Below are positions 46,905-59,230 of a DNA stretch of 64,000 nucleotides, piece by piece; position 1 is the stretch's first letter; each line of letters starts with the position of its first letter. This DNA is from Bettongia penicillata ogilbyi (taxonomy: Eukaryota; Chordata; Mammalia; Diprotodontia; Potoroidae), in assembly GCA_023548195.1 (NCBI GenBank), contig JAJHZJ010000808.1, forward strand, positions 1,654,182-1,718,181, written 5' to 3'. The position numbers and the translations under genes were made by a program. The notes below the pieces were generated by a model that saw nothing but the letters and a program-made list of their open reading frames with translations, was not told where the DNA came from and did no database searches.

Positions 46905-47085
46905 TGAGAGAAGAGGGTTGGACTCGGAGTAAGGTGAAACTGACATTTACTGACTATTACCACAGGTGAGTCCCTTCACCTTGCTGAGCTCAGTCTCCAT
47001 ATCTGTAAATTGGATACCCTCCTCACAGGATTGTTGAGAGAACTAAATTAGATAATGTATGGAGAGTATTAAGCCACTTAGGTCA
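46905..47085 (+). mobile_element. MIR-type SINE
   Basis: GAGTCCCTTCACCTTGCTGA and GGATACCCTCCTCACAGGAT. Confidence 0.6.
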
Positions 47086-47159
47086 ATGCAATCTGTCATT
47101 TCTAAATTTTTGGAACCTCCACAGCCTTCTGACATATTTTTGTTTTGTGACTGCACACA

Positions 47160-47208
47160 TACAAGTGTGTGTGTATATGTACGCACACACAGGTGCACAT
47201 GCATATGA
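47160..47208. repeat. Short TG/CA-rich alternating purine-pyrimidine tract
   Basis: GTGTGTGTGTATATGTACGC followed by ACACACAGGTGCACATGCAT. Confidence 0.75.
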
Positions 47209-47444
47209 TTTTTCTTTCCCTTTCATGCATTCCCTTCTGGGGGACACATGTTGTTATGTTCTGCTGCTTCTCCAGGTTACAGCATCATAACATTTTTATA
47301 GTTCCCTATGATTACATGGTAGGGAGGATAGCTCCTAGGATCTTAGAGGTCACAGAGGCAGAACTGAGACCAGAGTCCTGTTCCTTGGGCAGCAGGTCCT
47401 GTGCCTCCCCCTTTCCCTTCTGGTATCTGTTCATCACCTGAACC

Positions 47445-47605
47445 TTTCTAGGCAGTGTGACTGAAAGGTCAGAGACCTGGGTTTTCATCCTTTCTTTGCG
47501 GGCTAAAAGGATGTGAGACCTCAGATGCATCTATTCCTATTTGCTCATCTGGAAAATAAATGAGTTGGATGAGAAGACTTCTTTCAACAGCAAGATTCCG
47601 TAAAT
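47445..47605 (+). mobile_element. MIR-type SINE
   Basis: GTCAGAGACCTGGGTTTTCA, ATTTGCTCATCTGGAAAATA and GAAGACTTCTTTCAACAGCA. Confidence 0.6.
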
Positions 47606-47784
47606 TATTATTCAGGAATTCTTATTTGAGTGACCCCTTTTAAACAGCCTAAAATGCTATCCAGCATTAACAATTGATGCCGCAAAATCTGTGCACTTTT
47701 TCTAGAGGTAAGCTCTTCAAGCCCTTGCCCAGCCTATTTATTTTAACCTCACATTTGGTTCTAAGAAACATATGTCTTGTTTAG

Positions 47785-47862
47785 GTTTCCTTTTTTGTAT
47801 TCCCCACCCCCTAACTTAGCACCATGTACACAGTAGGTGCTGAATGAATGCTTGTTGAGAGA
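47785..47862 (+). mobile_element. L2 LINE tail fragment
   Basis: TTAGCACCATGTACACAGTA, GGTGCTGAATGAATGCTTGT. Confidence 0.65.
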
Positions 47863-47984
47863 TTGTTCCTCCACCAGCCATGAGTTAAAAGCACATCATT
47901 GGAGAGGGGATGGGTGAGTAGCTCGTTTGAAGTAAGTAGAATTCTAGCATCAAAAAATGGTAACAGACTGAGAAGGAGGAGGGG

Positions 47985-48230
47985 CAGGTAGGTTGTGCAG
48001 TGGATAGAGCACCACTCTTGGATTCGAAAAGACCTGAGTTCAAATTCTGGCCTCACACTAGCTTTGTGACCCTGGGCAAGTCACTTAACCCTGTTTTCTC
48101 AATTTCTTCATCCATAAAGTGAGCTGAAGATGAAAATGGCAAATCACTTCAGAGTTTTTACCAAGAAAATCCCAAATGGTGTCATAAAGAGTTGGATACA
48201 ACTGAAATAACTGAAGAAATAGAAGAATGA
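47985..48230 (+). mobile_element. tRNA-type SINE, full length
   Basis: GGGCAGGTAGGTTGTGCAGT head, GACCTGAGTTCAAATTCTGG, CCTGGGCAAGTCACTTAACC and AAGAAAATCCCAAATGGTGT; same subfamily as 46459-46700. Confidence 0.85.
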
Positions 48231-48369
48231 GACAGAGAAATTTTTAAAAACTGTAAGAAAACAAAAAGCATAGCTGTCTAGGGTCCAAGACACTTGATGG
48301 CAAGACCTGTCTCTTATTTTTAGTGTTTATATCTCTAGTCATAAGCACAGCATCCTCAGCTGTCAACTT

Positions 48370-48870
48370 AAACTTCTTAAAGAACAGGTCTGTCCATATC
48401 ATATGGCTGTCTGTTATCTCTAGGATTAAATATAAAACCCTCTATTTGGTTTTTAAGCCCCTTCCTGTCGTTCCAGTCTTCTAACCTCCTCTTCCCTCCC
48501 TTCCCACAAATGCATACCCTGTGGACCAGTGACACTGGCCTCACTACTCTTCCCAGCACATGTACTCTGGTCTTCTGAGTGGGCGTTTTCACTGGCTTTC
48601 TCCCATGCCTGTGGCTGTGGCTGTAGCTCATTTTTCCTCATCTCCCCCTCCTAGCTTCTCTGGACTATAAGTCTCAGGTAATGTCCCACCTTCTGCAAGA
48701 AGCCTTTCCCAGCCCTCCTTCATATTAGTGCCTTTTTCTACGCATATACATATGCATATATACATATACAAATATATATATGTATATATATATTTTTATA
48801 TCTCCAGCATTTAGCACTGGAGGTGCTCTTAGTAGACTCTTCATAAATGTTAGTTGACTCATTGACTTCA
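48370..48870 (+). mobile_element. L2 LINE fragment with TATA-type microsatellite insert
   Basis: GATTAAATATAAAACCCTCT, CAGTGACACTGGCCTCACTA, CCACCTTCTGCAAGAAGCCT then, after an ATAT/CATA array at 48740-48800, TTTAGCACTGGAGGTGCTCT. Confidence 0.8.
48738..48802. repeat. CATATA / TATA microsatellite
   Basis: CGCATATACATATGCATATA and TATATATATGTATATATATA within the L2 tail. Confidence 0.85.
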
Positions 48871-49177
48871 GAAAAGGTTTAAATATTTTTCCTGTGCTGA
48901 AGAAAGCAAAGGAGTTTATACTCCCTTTTAGAAAACATTTTTTAAAAATAGATAAAATTTTGTCTGCCGTTATTTGTAGGATTTCCTTTTAGGAAACTCT
49001 TTATTATTATTTATATTATTTTGTTATCATCCCCAATTACTGGAATTTCTAAGTTAAGGGAGTCAGTAGATCCTTTCTGCTTTTTTCTGGTGAGATTTCA
49101 CTAGGTCCTGGAGAATAGTGCTCACTTTTGGGTCATCAAAGCAGGGGACAACCATGATGGTGTGAGTGTTATGCAAC

Positions 49178-49206
49178 CATCATGAATGATGATGATGATG
49201 ATGATA
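49178..49206. repeat. GAT trinucleotide repeat
   Basis: ATGATGATGATGATGATGAT with one variant; similar short arrays occur at 39240-39262 and 40780-40800. Confidence 0.85.
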
Positions 49207-49325
49207 ATACCAGTAATTCACATTTGCAAAGTGATTTTACATATATTTTTTCTTATTTGTTTCTCATAGTAATCCTATGAGGAGGTTAATATTATCACCC
49301 CCATTTTGCAGATGAAGAAACAAGC
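49205..49325 (-). mobile_element. MIR-like SINE fragment
   Basis: TCACATTTGCAAAGTGATTT and TTTGCAGATGAAGAAACAAG. Confidence 0.6.
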
Positions 49326-49334
49326 AATAATGGA

Positions 49335-49555
49335 GGAATTTAGGATGTTTAGCCAGAGAGGATAAGACTTAATGGGGTCATGATAGATATCTTCAGATAT
49401 TTGAAGGCTAGCCAAAAGGAATGGTTGATAGCCTCTTTCTGGGTGGCTTCAGAAGGGTGAAAATAGGATCAGTGGTGGAAAGTAAAGAGAGGCAGATTGG
49501 GCAAGAGATCAGACTAGGTGACCCAAGGGCCTTTCCAACACTAACATTCTGTGAC
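49335..49555 (+). mobile_element. CR1/L3-type LINE 3' fragment
   Basis: ATCTTCAGATATTTGAAGGC, CAGTGGTGGAAAGTAAAGAG and CTAGGTGACCCAAGGGCCTT are distal L3/CR1 features. Confidence 0.65.
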
Positions 49556-50234
49556 TTGGAGTTATTTGTTTTTTTCCCCCCCTAGATGACTTACACAATC
49601 ATTCAACTTGCTCAGAACGGTTTAAGGGAGAGTCAAGAGTCATATGGTTGAAGTTAGAAACAATGGGGTAAACAAGCTTGTTCTTTTTTTCTTGGTGGTG
49701 CAGCAGATGTTTAAATAAAGTGGGGTTGAAAAATCCTGTCTTTAGCTTTTGGAACTATAGGCTCTGTTTGCTTTAACATTCAGTGAATCACCAGTGTGTG
49801 TCTGGATGTGTATGTTTAGGTCTGGCAGTGCTCCAGTAGGGGATAGCTGATAGTGTTACTGTTATGACAAAGTTGACTTGGGAGATGGGATGACAAAGGA
49901 GGTTTAGGGAAAACAAGCTTTTAAAAAAATTTCAGATCTATTTTACATAAAATTGTGGCTGTATTTTTTTCTTGTACCTAATTCAACCAGTTGTTTGTCA
50001 TTTTAGATAAAAATGAGTTTTTGACTAATGTCAAATAACAAAGAATTTTTATGTTCAATACAATTTAATCTTTAGCAATTCAAAAGGTATTTTATAATCA
50101 TACTGTGTATTGGTTGTTATCATTAACATTTATTTTCAAGTTCTACCAAGAGGTTTAAGAGTTTGGGTTAAGTCTTCTGATTTCGACATACCTTGTAAAT
50201 GATTTCTGCAATAAAGATTTTGATGTTTAAAAGT

Positions 50235-50713
50235 CTTTGTTTTGGTCATCCATAATGCATATTTATTTAGTATGAAATTATTTGTTTTAAAAGGTACCCA
50301 CTGCTTTATAACCACAAAATCTAAATTCAGTAATTTAACTAAATATAGAGTCGATTCAAAATTAAGAAACAAGAGAGTCCAACATGTGATCTCTATGGAA
50401 GCTTCATACCAAGAGATCATCAATATTTTTTTCAAGAAGATATTCAGAAGATGCTGACTGGACAGTACAAGTACCAAACAACATCAGAGAAAATTATTAT
50501 GTACTAGCAGACAGAAAACAGCTAATTACCAATGTGAAAATCATTTCCGAGTCTGCTGTCTGTGAAATAAAAACTATGAACTTGTTAGAGCAGGATTGGA
50601 ATCAGTACCAAATGAGAAGACAGACAAAAATCAGAAGATACTGGACACAATTGAGTCAGTTCCAAGCTGACCTATTTAACCAAGCTGTGGATGGCAAAAA
50701 AAAAAAAAAAAAG
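50235..50713 (+). mobile_element. Possible poly(A)-tailed retrocopy, source unknown
   Basis: The segment ends in a 17-A run (about 50697-50713) and contains short open stretches that look peptide-like in shifting frames, for example WTQLSQFQADLFNQAVDGK just before the A run. I do not recognise a parent gene. AATAAA occurs at about 50567, too far from the A run to be its signal, so internal priming or a repeat tail are alternatives. Confidence 0.25.
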
Positions 50714-50744
50714 AGGGAATGGATAAAAGAACAGACATTGATTG

Positions 50745-50935
50745 AAGCAGTTGAAGAGCAGTGGATAGACAGTTGGATTTGGAGTCAGAAAAGCCTATGT
50801 TTGAATCCTGCCTCAGACACATGCTATATGATCCTGGGCAAACTTTTCTGTGCCTCAGTACCCTTTCCTCGTCTGTAAGTTGAAGGCATTGGACTCAATT
50901 CCCTTCTAGCCCTGAATCTATGATCCTATGATGGT
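50745..50935 (+). mobile_element. SINE following the A-rich tract
   Basis: GAGCAGTGGATAGACAGTTG, TTTGAATCCTGCCTCAGACA and GAATCTATGATCCTATGATG. Confidence 0.8.
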
Positions 50936-51374
50936 CACCATTTCCTAGATCAGTTTAACTGATAACAAGTCACCATAACAAGAAAATCAAAAGGACCAAA
51001 AAATTGCCTCTAACAGTAAGCTTGATGTCTTCCTTGTTTAGCAGAGGCATATGATATCTAAGGGTTTAGAATATCAACTAATTTTAAAAATCTCACCGAA
51101 GAGACATAAGAGAAGATTATGATCAATACCCACCTTATTAAAGAGTGAGAAATGGTGGTCGGACAAAAGTTTATGGCAAGCTTGGCAAGAGTCAGTTAAG
51201 TCAGGTCGTCCTCAGGGCATTTGTGGGTGAAATCAGAAGGACAAGCGTTTAAAACTGATATAAGATCTTTCAGGGTTTCTATAACAAACTTTTTTCTCCT
51301 CTAGTGGCAGTGAAGCCACCACAGTTTAGACATGTAACATCATAGTTCCTCATGTTCTTTGTGGAGAAGGAGAA

Positions 51375-51660
51375 ATGACATTGTCAGCCATTAAGCATTT
51401 ATTAAGCCTTAAGTGTAGTACTGGGTATACAGATAAAAACCAAATAACCTTTGCCCTCAAAAAACATGCATTCTATTGGAGGGAAATACTTGATAAGAAA
51501 TACAAAATGCATATGAAGTACATGCAAAGTGATGGAACTTACAAAAATGAGGAGGACAACTGGGCTAAAGTAATTATTTAAAATTCAGAGGATGTCTGTG
51601 CTGGAGTCAGCTTAGATTTTGGTTTAATGAAAGACTGAGTCTCAAGGTATCTGAAAGAGG
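51375..51660 (-). mobile_element. L2 LINE 3' fragment
   Basis: AAGCATTTATTAAGCCTTAA, TGGGTATACAGATAAAAACC and CATGCATTCTATTGGAGGGA. Confidence 0.65.
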
Positions 51661-51784
51661 AACTCATACCAAATGCTTAGGAAAAGACAGTCCTTATTAT
51701 TGTCAATACAAGGAGAATCAAGAAAATAACCACTGACCCATATGCTTGGAGGCACTGTGGGATTTTAAAAGTTTTTAAAAAGAT

Positions 51785-51960
51785 TTTAAAAGTAGGCAGC
51801 CAGAATCCTGGTCCTGCCCCTAACCAACCTTGTGACCTTAAGCAAGTGATTTCGCCTTTTTCTGGATCTGTTTCCTCATCTATAAAATGAAGTGGCTAAC
51901 TAGAAAATCTCTGAGGTCTCTGCGTTCTAGATCTCATGATCCTACTTTCTTAACTCTTAA
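51785..51960 (+). mobile_element. MIR-type SINE
   Basis: CCTTGTGACCTTAAGCAAGT, GTTTCCTCATCTATAAAATG and TTCTAGATCTCATGATCCTA. Confidence 0.7.
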
Positions 51961-52504
51961 GATATTTACAAGAATAACCTTTATACATCAAATGGATTCT
52001 TCCTGCAAGTTTTCAAGGCATACAGGCAGAATTTCTCAAACAAAATCTGATAGACCACATTTCTGTAGCCAAACAGTTTGAAAAGTGCAGGAATACCACC
52101 CAGCTAGCCTGCATTTAACTCCTTTGCATTTACTCACTTTATATTTATTCTCTATAGACTTAATTGAAACATGTGTTTGTCTCCATACTTAGAATGTAGG
52201 CTACTTAAGAGCAGTGACTACTTCATTTTTTTTGTATTTTGCTTAGTACCGAATAGTTTCTTGATATAGTTTTCGAATGTATTAAATATAAGATGTCATT
52301 GAGTTTATTGTCTCTTGACTCTTTGAAAGAAAAGAGAAAGAAATAAGAAAAGGAGAGAAAGAAAAATCTTACATTCTCTCTTCCAAGCATTTCCATATAT
52401 GTCTTTTTTTTTAAGTTATTCCAGAGTCTCTGAAAGATGCATAGGAAATTCATTTGTTTGATTAGGATGGTGAGAGGATGTGAGGTGATGCCCAGTGGAG
52501 ATTG

Positions 52505-52725
52505 ATTGAAGAACATGGGCTATTTAAAATAGTCTGAAGGAGAAGGCTCATAAGAGACATGATAGCTGTCTTCAAGTATTTTAAGTGTTCTCATGTGGAC
52601 AAAGGTATTAGATTGGCTTTGAAATGTCTGAGAGACAGATTTAACCTTGATTTAAGCTGTACAAAAGTATAATGGACAATTTTGGGAGGTAGTGTAATGT
52701 CTTCCCTCTGGACAGCTTCAATAGA
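52505..52725 (+). mobile_element. CR1/L3-type LINE 3' fragment
   Basis: AGACATGATAGCTGTCTTCA, AGTATTTTAAGTGTTCTCAT and TTTTGGGAGGTAGTGTAATG. Confidence 0.7.
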
Positions 52726-53189
52726 TGAATAGATGGCACTTGATGATACTGTAGAATTTTCTCTTTGGGTGTTTACACTAGGAGAATCACAAGTTGAGAA
52801 CAACCCCGTCAGTTAACCAGAAACACCCCCAAGATACTGAGGAACTCTTTCTGTAAGTTTCTTCTTTTCCCTATTTTCCTTATAGAACTTTGAATTGAGG
52901 GTCTGTAGACAGTTTGGCTAAAATCACAAAACCCAAATGACCTGCCATGAATTGGTTGGTTTAGTATTATTTTTACCATTTTGTGGGAGGAATTTGTTGT
53001 TCACTTTGTTATGATAATAGGCAAAAATCAAAGTGGTTAAATGAAATATCACTGATAAATTCTGGCTTGGGTTAGGCATAGCTATTTTTCCGAAACACAG
53101 TTTGTAATTCTTATTGGCTGTGACTCCAGTGTTTCCTCTCCTAAACCCCTAATTCTTCTTTCCTGGTGGTATTCTTCTAAGTTGCTCAG

Positions 53190-53330
53190 GGTGCCCCTAT
53201 TTCTTCATCTGGAAAGTGGGGATAATATGAGCACCTATCTCCTGGAGTCATTGTAGGAATCAAATGAGATGACATGTAAAATGCTTGCAAATCTTAAAAG
53301 TTTTATTTAAATACTAGCTGTTACTGTTTT
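53190..53330 (+). mobile_element. SINE 3' half
   Basis: TTCTTCATCTGGAAAGTGGG, CCTATCTCCTGGAGTCATTG and AAATGCTTGCAAATCTTAAA. Confidence 0.7.
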
Positions 53331-54269
53331 CATCGTCATCATAGCTACTACTAAAATTTCTGTGGTAATGTACTCTGTATAAAAAGTTTTAATTACTTGA
53401 GGACCACTCCACACAAAAAATTGTTGCCCCATGTGTCCCCTAACTTAGAGTATTTAACTTGCTCATTTCCATCTCAACTCTTGTACATCTATGTTCTTGA
53501 CGAAAGAATGTTACCCTCTTTCGGTTCTCACTATTTAAGCCATGTTTGTCTTTCTTTCAGTGGGCAGTTAAAAAGTCTCACTTCCTGCATTGGTTTCTCC
53601 CCTTCTCTTAATTAACTACTACATGTGTTTTCTGAGTCTTGGCTCAGTTGTTAAAGTAAGAAACTGCCTACGTATAATGTTATTTGAGGGATTGACAGCT
53701 GCCCTTGAGTGTCACCCCATTGCCTGACATGCTAGTCTAGGAATCTTTGGGTCTTGAGGGCTCTTCCATCTTCTGGGATCAGCTTTTGAAATAAATGCAC
53801 ATATCCCAGTGAAAAGTTAGACTGTAAGCTTTTCCAGCTGATGCCTTGATTATCCTTTAGCAGCTTAGCAGGAATTAAATGGCCCAGAGCACTGTAGGAG
53901 AAACAAAGAGGAGAGGTGTATGCAGTTAACTAAGACAGATTTTGCAGAGCTCGGAGTCAGTACTCTTTGTGTCACAGTTTTAGTATTTTTTTTACCCAGC
54001 TGCCTTGCAGCCTGTTTATTTCACATAAGCTGACCTTCTTGGCAGCAAAATTGTAAACTCCCTACCAAACAGCGAGATTGTCTTATACCATCGTCCTTGT
54101 ATGTTCATGATAGCATCTAGTCCATCCCTGTTTCTTAGCTAGTACTTGGCTGATAGACAAACTTGGAACCAGGAGTAGAAATCTGATAAAATTTTTGTTG
54201 CATGTGAATATCCTCATCCTTGTACCTTTTGCCACTAGGCATTTCTTGGGAAGCTTGAATTCATTTATG

Positions 54270-54420
54270 GACTCAGGAGACACTCATCCCTTTACTACTT
54301 GTATAACCTTGGGCAAATCACTTAAATTTTTCTAGGACCCTGTTTCCTCATCTGTAAGAAATAGAGGACCATGTGACCTCACATCCCATCTAGCTTGAAA
54401 TCCACCATCCTATGATGCAA
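54270..54420 (+). mobile_element. MIR-type SINE
   Basis: TATAACCTTGGGCAAATCAC and CCTGTTTCCTCATCTGTAAG. Confidence 0.7.
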
Positions 54421-55794
54421 AGATCAGTGGCCCCTTGTCTCTTGGGATCTCCTTCTTTCCTTGAATCCTATCTGTTTTTCATATCTTTAAAAACAACCAA
54501 ATTCCTCTATATTAATCTCTTCCACATCTCCAGCAACTTAAATGGGAGATGGGAGGTAGAAGCTAAGCGGTAAGTAGAAAGGTAGAAAAGGTCCCACCCT
54601 TATCTGTCTGTCTGCCTGTCTACCTGTCCATCCCTCCTCTTCCCTCGAGTCTCCCTGGGGCAGCATGGCATTGGCCAATTCTCTTCATCTTTCTGGGCCT
54701 CAGTTTCCTTATCTTTAAATCAGCTGGGTGGATATAACCAACTTCAAAGATTCCCTACTGGCTTTATCCTCCCAAGCTTCAGTCTATTCCTTCATCATTG
54801 TGAAAGGAGAGGAAACAGGAACATTAGCCAGCAAAAGCAATGCTTATGCTACTGCTGGCCAAGTCCCATGCATTCCGGAGGGAGGGCGGGAAGTCTCCTG
54901 CAGTGGCAAAGCCTGAATTCTGTAGCACAAGATCTGGTCTGAAACTATCTTCTCCCCTGTCCCCCAAACATACACAAACTTCCTGGTGTAGCTGATCCTG
55001 GAGTATTTATCCATGTTGTTTTTTCCACCCTAAGGTGTCTTATAAAATTACAGCTACCAAAGTTTGAAATACAGTTGATATAGGAAGTAAAAAGGAAGGA
55101 GGGAGAAAACCTATTTCACAGATCAGCAGTTTACGTTCCAGCTGGGGGCCGAAGGCTTTTCTCTTACTCTATTTAGTTTTGGTATTATCTTTCATCTAGA
55201 CATTATAGCCCTTTTCCTTAGAGCAGCCTCAAAAAAAGACATTGCCCTTCCTGACTTAATATTTTATTTTTTCTTTACAATTTCTATCCCTCTTGCCCTT
55301 GACGTTTTCAAGAAGAAGAAAAAAGCCCCCAAATTAGCCCTATTGGCACTGCCACCAGTCTACTATTCATACTTGGCAACTTTCTGACCTCACCCTATGG
55401 CTAAGGCTAACCTTGCAGATTAAAAAGGAGGAAGGCCTTGGCATGTGGACCATTTAATTAAATGAATTAGCTTTGTTGGAAGTTAGTATTTAACTGGATC
55501 ATCACAGAAGGATATGTTAGTAATCCATTAGGTTTGTTTGTTTTTTTTTTTAATTTTTTTATTCTGGCTAACCAATCACTTAACCCCTGCCCTCCTTTTC
55601 TTTAGCTATAAAGAGAGTTCAGGAAAATCTTGCTGTCTGACAGACTGGAAGCCTCTGTTTTACAGCTTTTCATTTAGAGAAGGCATCAGTAGGATCTTAT
55701 GCCCTAAAATTCTAGAGGATATATTGACCCAGGAGGGGATGGCAAGGTCTCAGCAATTAAATTCTCAGGACAGAGATGAAGACATAAAGTTTCT

Positions 55795-56230
55795 TTGTTT
55801 TTTTACAAAAATAGTATTTTTAAAAAACAATTTTTTCAGTTATCAAAACATTTAATTTTTCTATCTTCTACTTCCTCTCCCCATTGAAAAAAGAGAGAAA
55901 AAGAATCAAAAGAAATATAAGCATAGTAGAGAAGAAACTTCCACATTTTATGTATCCAAAAATGTATTTCTTATTTTTCATATTAGTGCATAATCTCTTT
56001 GTTTATGAGGTAGACAGTATTCTTCATCAATCCTCTGGAATAATGATTGATTCGTTAGTTGATGAGAGATCTTAAGTTTGTCAGAATTGTTCATTTTTAC
56101 AATATTGATATTGATAGTATAACTGCACTCTGCATCATTTTGTACAAATCTTCCCAAGTTTCTCATTTCTCATTTCTAGTAGTACAATACCATGATCATA
56201 CACTATAATCTGAATTCACATAATTTCAAC
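55795..56230 (-). mobile_element. L1-lineage 3'-region fragment
   Basis: GTCAGAATTGTTCATTTTTA, CACTCTGCATCATTTTGTAC and CAAATCTTCCCAAGTTTCTC follow the same consensus order as at 3950-4395 and continue past it. Confidence 0.6.
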
Positions 56231-56559
56231 CACTTCAATCAGGAGAAATATACTGGGAATGAGGAGGCAGCTATCCCAAGAGGCCAGTATGAATGTAGAT
56301 GATAGCCCTCTACTTAGAGGTTTTATTTTTTTTTTTATTTTTGCATATGAAACCAGGAATATATTGTATGTACCTTGTTTTTAAAAAAATATAATTCAAA
56401 CTTAATGAGTTGGTACTAATATGATTTGACCTGTCAATGTTTCCTTTTGAATTTCCTTCTGCATTCTTTGGTGTATTTTTAGAATGTTTCTTTGATAAGT
56501 ATTTCTTTCTTTTTACATCACCATCACTACCCAGAATTCATGCCATACTAAACTCCTTT

Positions 56560-57210
56560 CCTTTTGTGAGAGAGTAATGCGGCTGGTGGATTGAAGAATG
56601 CTGTAGTGTACTTAGACTTTTTTCAACACATTTGACAAAATCCCATATGTTGTTCTTGTGGATCAAATGAAAAGATATAGATTGATGATGGTGTAGGTTG
56701 GTATGTTTAATATTGGTTGAATGACTAGACTCAGTCAGTAGTTATTAATGGGTTGATGTTGACTTAGTGTAGCACTCCGGGGATCTCTGCTGGTTTAGCA
56801 TTTTTATTAGTGACCAAAATAAAGGAATAAGAAAAAAGGAAGCAATCATTTATTAAGTGCCAACTGTGTGCCAAGCTCTTTACAAATATTATCTCATTTG
56901 ATCCTTACAACAGCCTTGGGAGATAAATGCTATAATTGTCTCCATTTTACAGTTGAGGAAACTGAGGAAGACAGAGGTTAAGTGACCTGCCCATGATCAC
57001 GTAGCTGGTAAGCGTATGAAACTGTATTTTACCTCAGGTCTTCCTGACTCCAGGTTCAGCACTCTATCCCTGCTGTGCCATCTAGCTGCATAGGTAACAT
57101 GAATAACAAATATGACCAATATGCAAATATGGAAGCTTTAACTGTTACACTGAATAACTATATCAGGATCCCAAATGAGCTTGACAGTCAAAAATGATGA
57201 GCCAGATCTA
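56560..57210 (+). mobile_element. CR1/L3-type LINE relic interrupted by a SINE
   Basis: ATTTGACAAAATCCCATATG, GTAGCACTCCGGGGATCTCT and TTTTATTAGTGACCAAAATA lie left of the SINE; GATCCCAAATGAGCTTGACA and TCTAATGAGGTAAAATGTAA lie right, in reverse-transcriptase-region order. Confidence 0.65.
56835..57095 (-). mobile_element. Core/tRNA-type SINE inserted in L3
   Basis: CATTTATTAAGTGCCAACTG, TTTTACAGTTGAGGAAACTG and a GTCTTCCTGACTCCAGGTTC to CTGTGCCATCTAGCTGC head, complete in antisense. Confidence 0.85.
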
Positions 57211-58299
57211 ATGAGGTAAAATGTAACAGGCAACAACTTAAAGTTCTACTCCAGTGTCTTATTATGTTACAGAGGAGCCTCTGGCTTCTTGAAGGTTATG
57301 CTAATAAAGTACAATTTCTGGCAGGTCCCCCTAGATCCTACCAGGCCCAACGATAGACTCTTATCATTTGGAGAGGCTTGGCAGTGGGGGGGGATAGGGG
57401 GGAGAGGGCTGGATAATAATGATTTATTTTTTTTATTTTGACCAAAGCTACTCTCAAAGAGCATCTAATAAATTGCAGAGGGGTTGAAATCTGTGTCAGT
57501 GGAAAGAATATCCACCCTGATGAAATTAGGTATCTTTAAAATATTAAAGTAAATATAAATTCCACTGTTGGTGTTCAGAGTCAGTCCATAAGTACATGGT
57601 GGATGGGGAAATGGGGGAGAGATCATGGCTAACCCCAGTAGCTCAAGTGAAAATAGAGACAGAGGTTTCGTTGTAGTATAAGCTCAATAAGAGGAATTTT
57701 TAGAGCACTAGAGGAAGCACAAAGGTGAATACAATTTTAATCTATGTTGAGAAGGATTTGAGCATTGAGAGATGATTCTTGGGAGTGGGAATGATGACCA
57801 GGAAGCAGAGCTTGCTGAGGAGATGATGAAATCATCCGATAAACTTTGTTCATCTGTTCGCTGGGCTTACAGTCACTCTGTTCCAGAATTCATTTTCTCT
57901 TTACTTTTCCTATCTTTTTTTTTAAGATGATGCATCATTTTGCCTCTTTTTGCCTTTCCAGTAACATGGAGATGAAAGCTCTCAGAATAAAGGTGCTGTG
58001 TTAGTTCATCCTTCCATTTTCACTTCTTCCTACCTCAACTCTAACTGTGACCCTGAGTACCTCTTGAGAAAGGCTCCTCACTAGCCTCCTTGCCTCCATA
58101 AGTGTGCTCTGTCCTTTGGATTTTATTTTTTAAAGGCAGTTGGTTATTAATGAAAGACATGACTTTTATTCATCAAACAAGCAAAAGAAACTAAACTGTG
58201 TATAGCAGCAGTCTATGCTTTAAAAAAGTTTATCTTGTGTTTAAACTAAAATACAGAGCTAATATTTTGGAGACGGTGCGCCTTTGCACACGGAGCACA

Positions 58300-59230
58300 T
58301 CCCAGACTGCTAGTATATTCCTCCTAAAACTGCTCTGATCATGTCACTTTCCTGCTTAGTAGCTTCCAAAGGAGTAGTAACCAAACTGCTTAGCCTGCCT
58401 TTCAAGGTTTTCTCAATCTAGACCCAATGTAACTTTCCATGTTTATCACTAACTACATCTTAGACAAACCAGAAGACTCTTTTTCTTATACATCCACGTT
58501 TCCATAACCATTCCTCCCTCTAAAATGTCCTGGCCTCATCTGTCCTTCAAGGGCTGTTTTATGTGTTGGCTCCATGAGTACTTCTGACCGTGGCAACATG
58601 AAGTGACCTCTACCTTCTCTGAGCTTTTCTAGCCCTGACTTGATACCATTCTCATGGCGCTTTCCATAGGTTGCTCTTTATTATAGTGATTGTTTTCAAC
58701 TGGGTCATTGATTTCATCTGTAGAGGGAAATCCCAGTTCACACCTAACTCTGTCCTAGAGGCAGCTAAACGGCACGAGTGGACAGAGCTATGGGCCAGTC
58801 AGGAAGACCCAAGTTCAAATTCTGTCTCAGACACTAAGTACTGGGTCACCTTGGGCAAGTTACTTAACTTCTGTCTGGCCTCAGTCTCTTCACCTGTAAG
58901 ATGGAGATCATAAGAGCACCTATCTCACCATTGGCGTGATTATCAAATAAGGTAATATTTGTAAAGTGCTTCTTGGCACATAGTAGTCACTTAATAAATG
59001 CTCATTCCCTTTTTCAGTGAGGAAACTCTCTCCCAGTGACAATTTTGTAGCATAATCTGAGAGAGTTGTGTATGTGAGTATTTATATATTTACACGTACA
59101 CGTACACACACGTTTTATCACCCATTTTGGATTTTAAGTTCTTTGAAGAGAGCAAATGTCCTGTTCCTTTTTTTGTCTTCTACCACATTTAGAAAAGGTA
59201 CTCAGTAAATATTTATTGAAAGAATGAATT
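58300..59230 (+). mobile_element. L2 LINE 3' half, interrupted by a SINE
   Basis: GATCATGTCACTTTCCTGCT, TCAAGGTTTTCTCAATCTAG and CATTCTCATGGCGCTTTCCA precede the SINE; AAGTTCTTTGAAGAGAGCAA and TCAGTAAATATTTATTGAAA (the L2 tail) follow it. Confidence 0.75.
58755..59015 (+). mobile_element. Core/tRNA-type SINE nested in L2
   Basis: AGAGGCAGCTAAACGGCACG head, GACCCAAGTTCAAATTCTGT, CCTTGGGCAAGTTACTTAAC and a GGCACATAGTAGTCACTTAA tail. Confidence 0.85.

Noticed and set aside
50195..50240. AATAAA at about 50210 as a 3' end of a + strand gene
   Set aside because: No upstream exon or open frame supports a terminating gene here.
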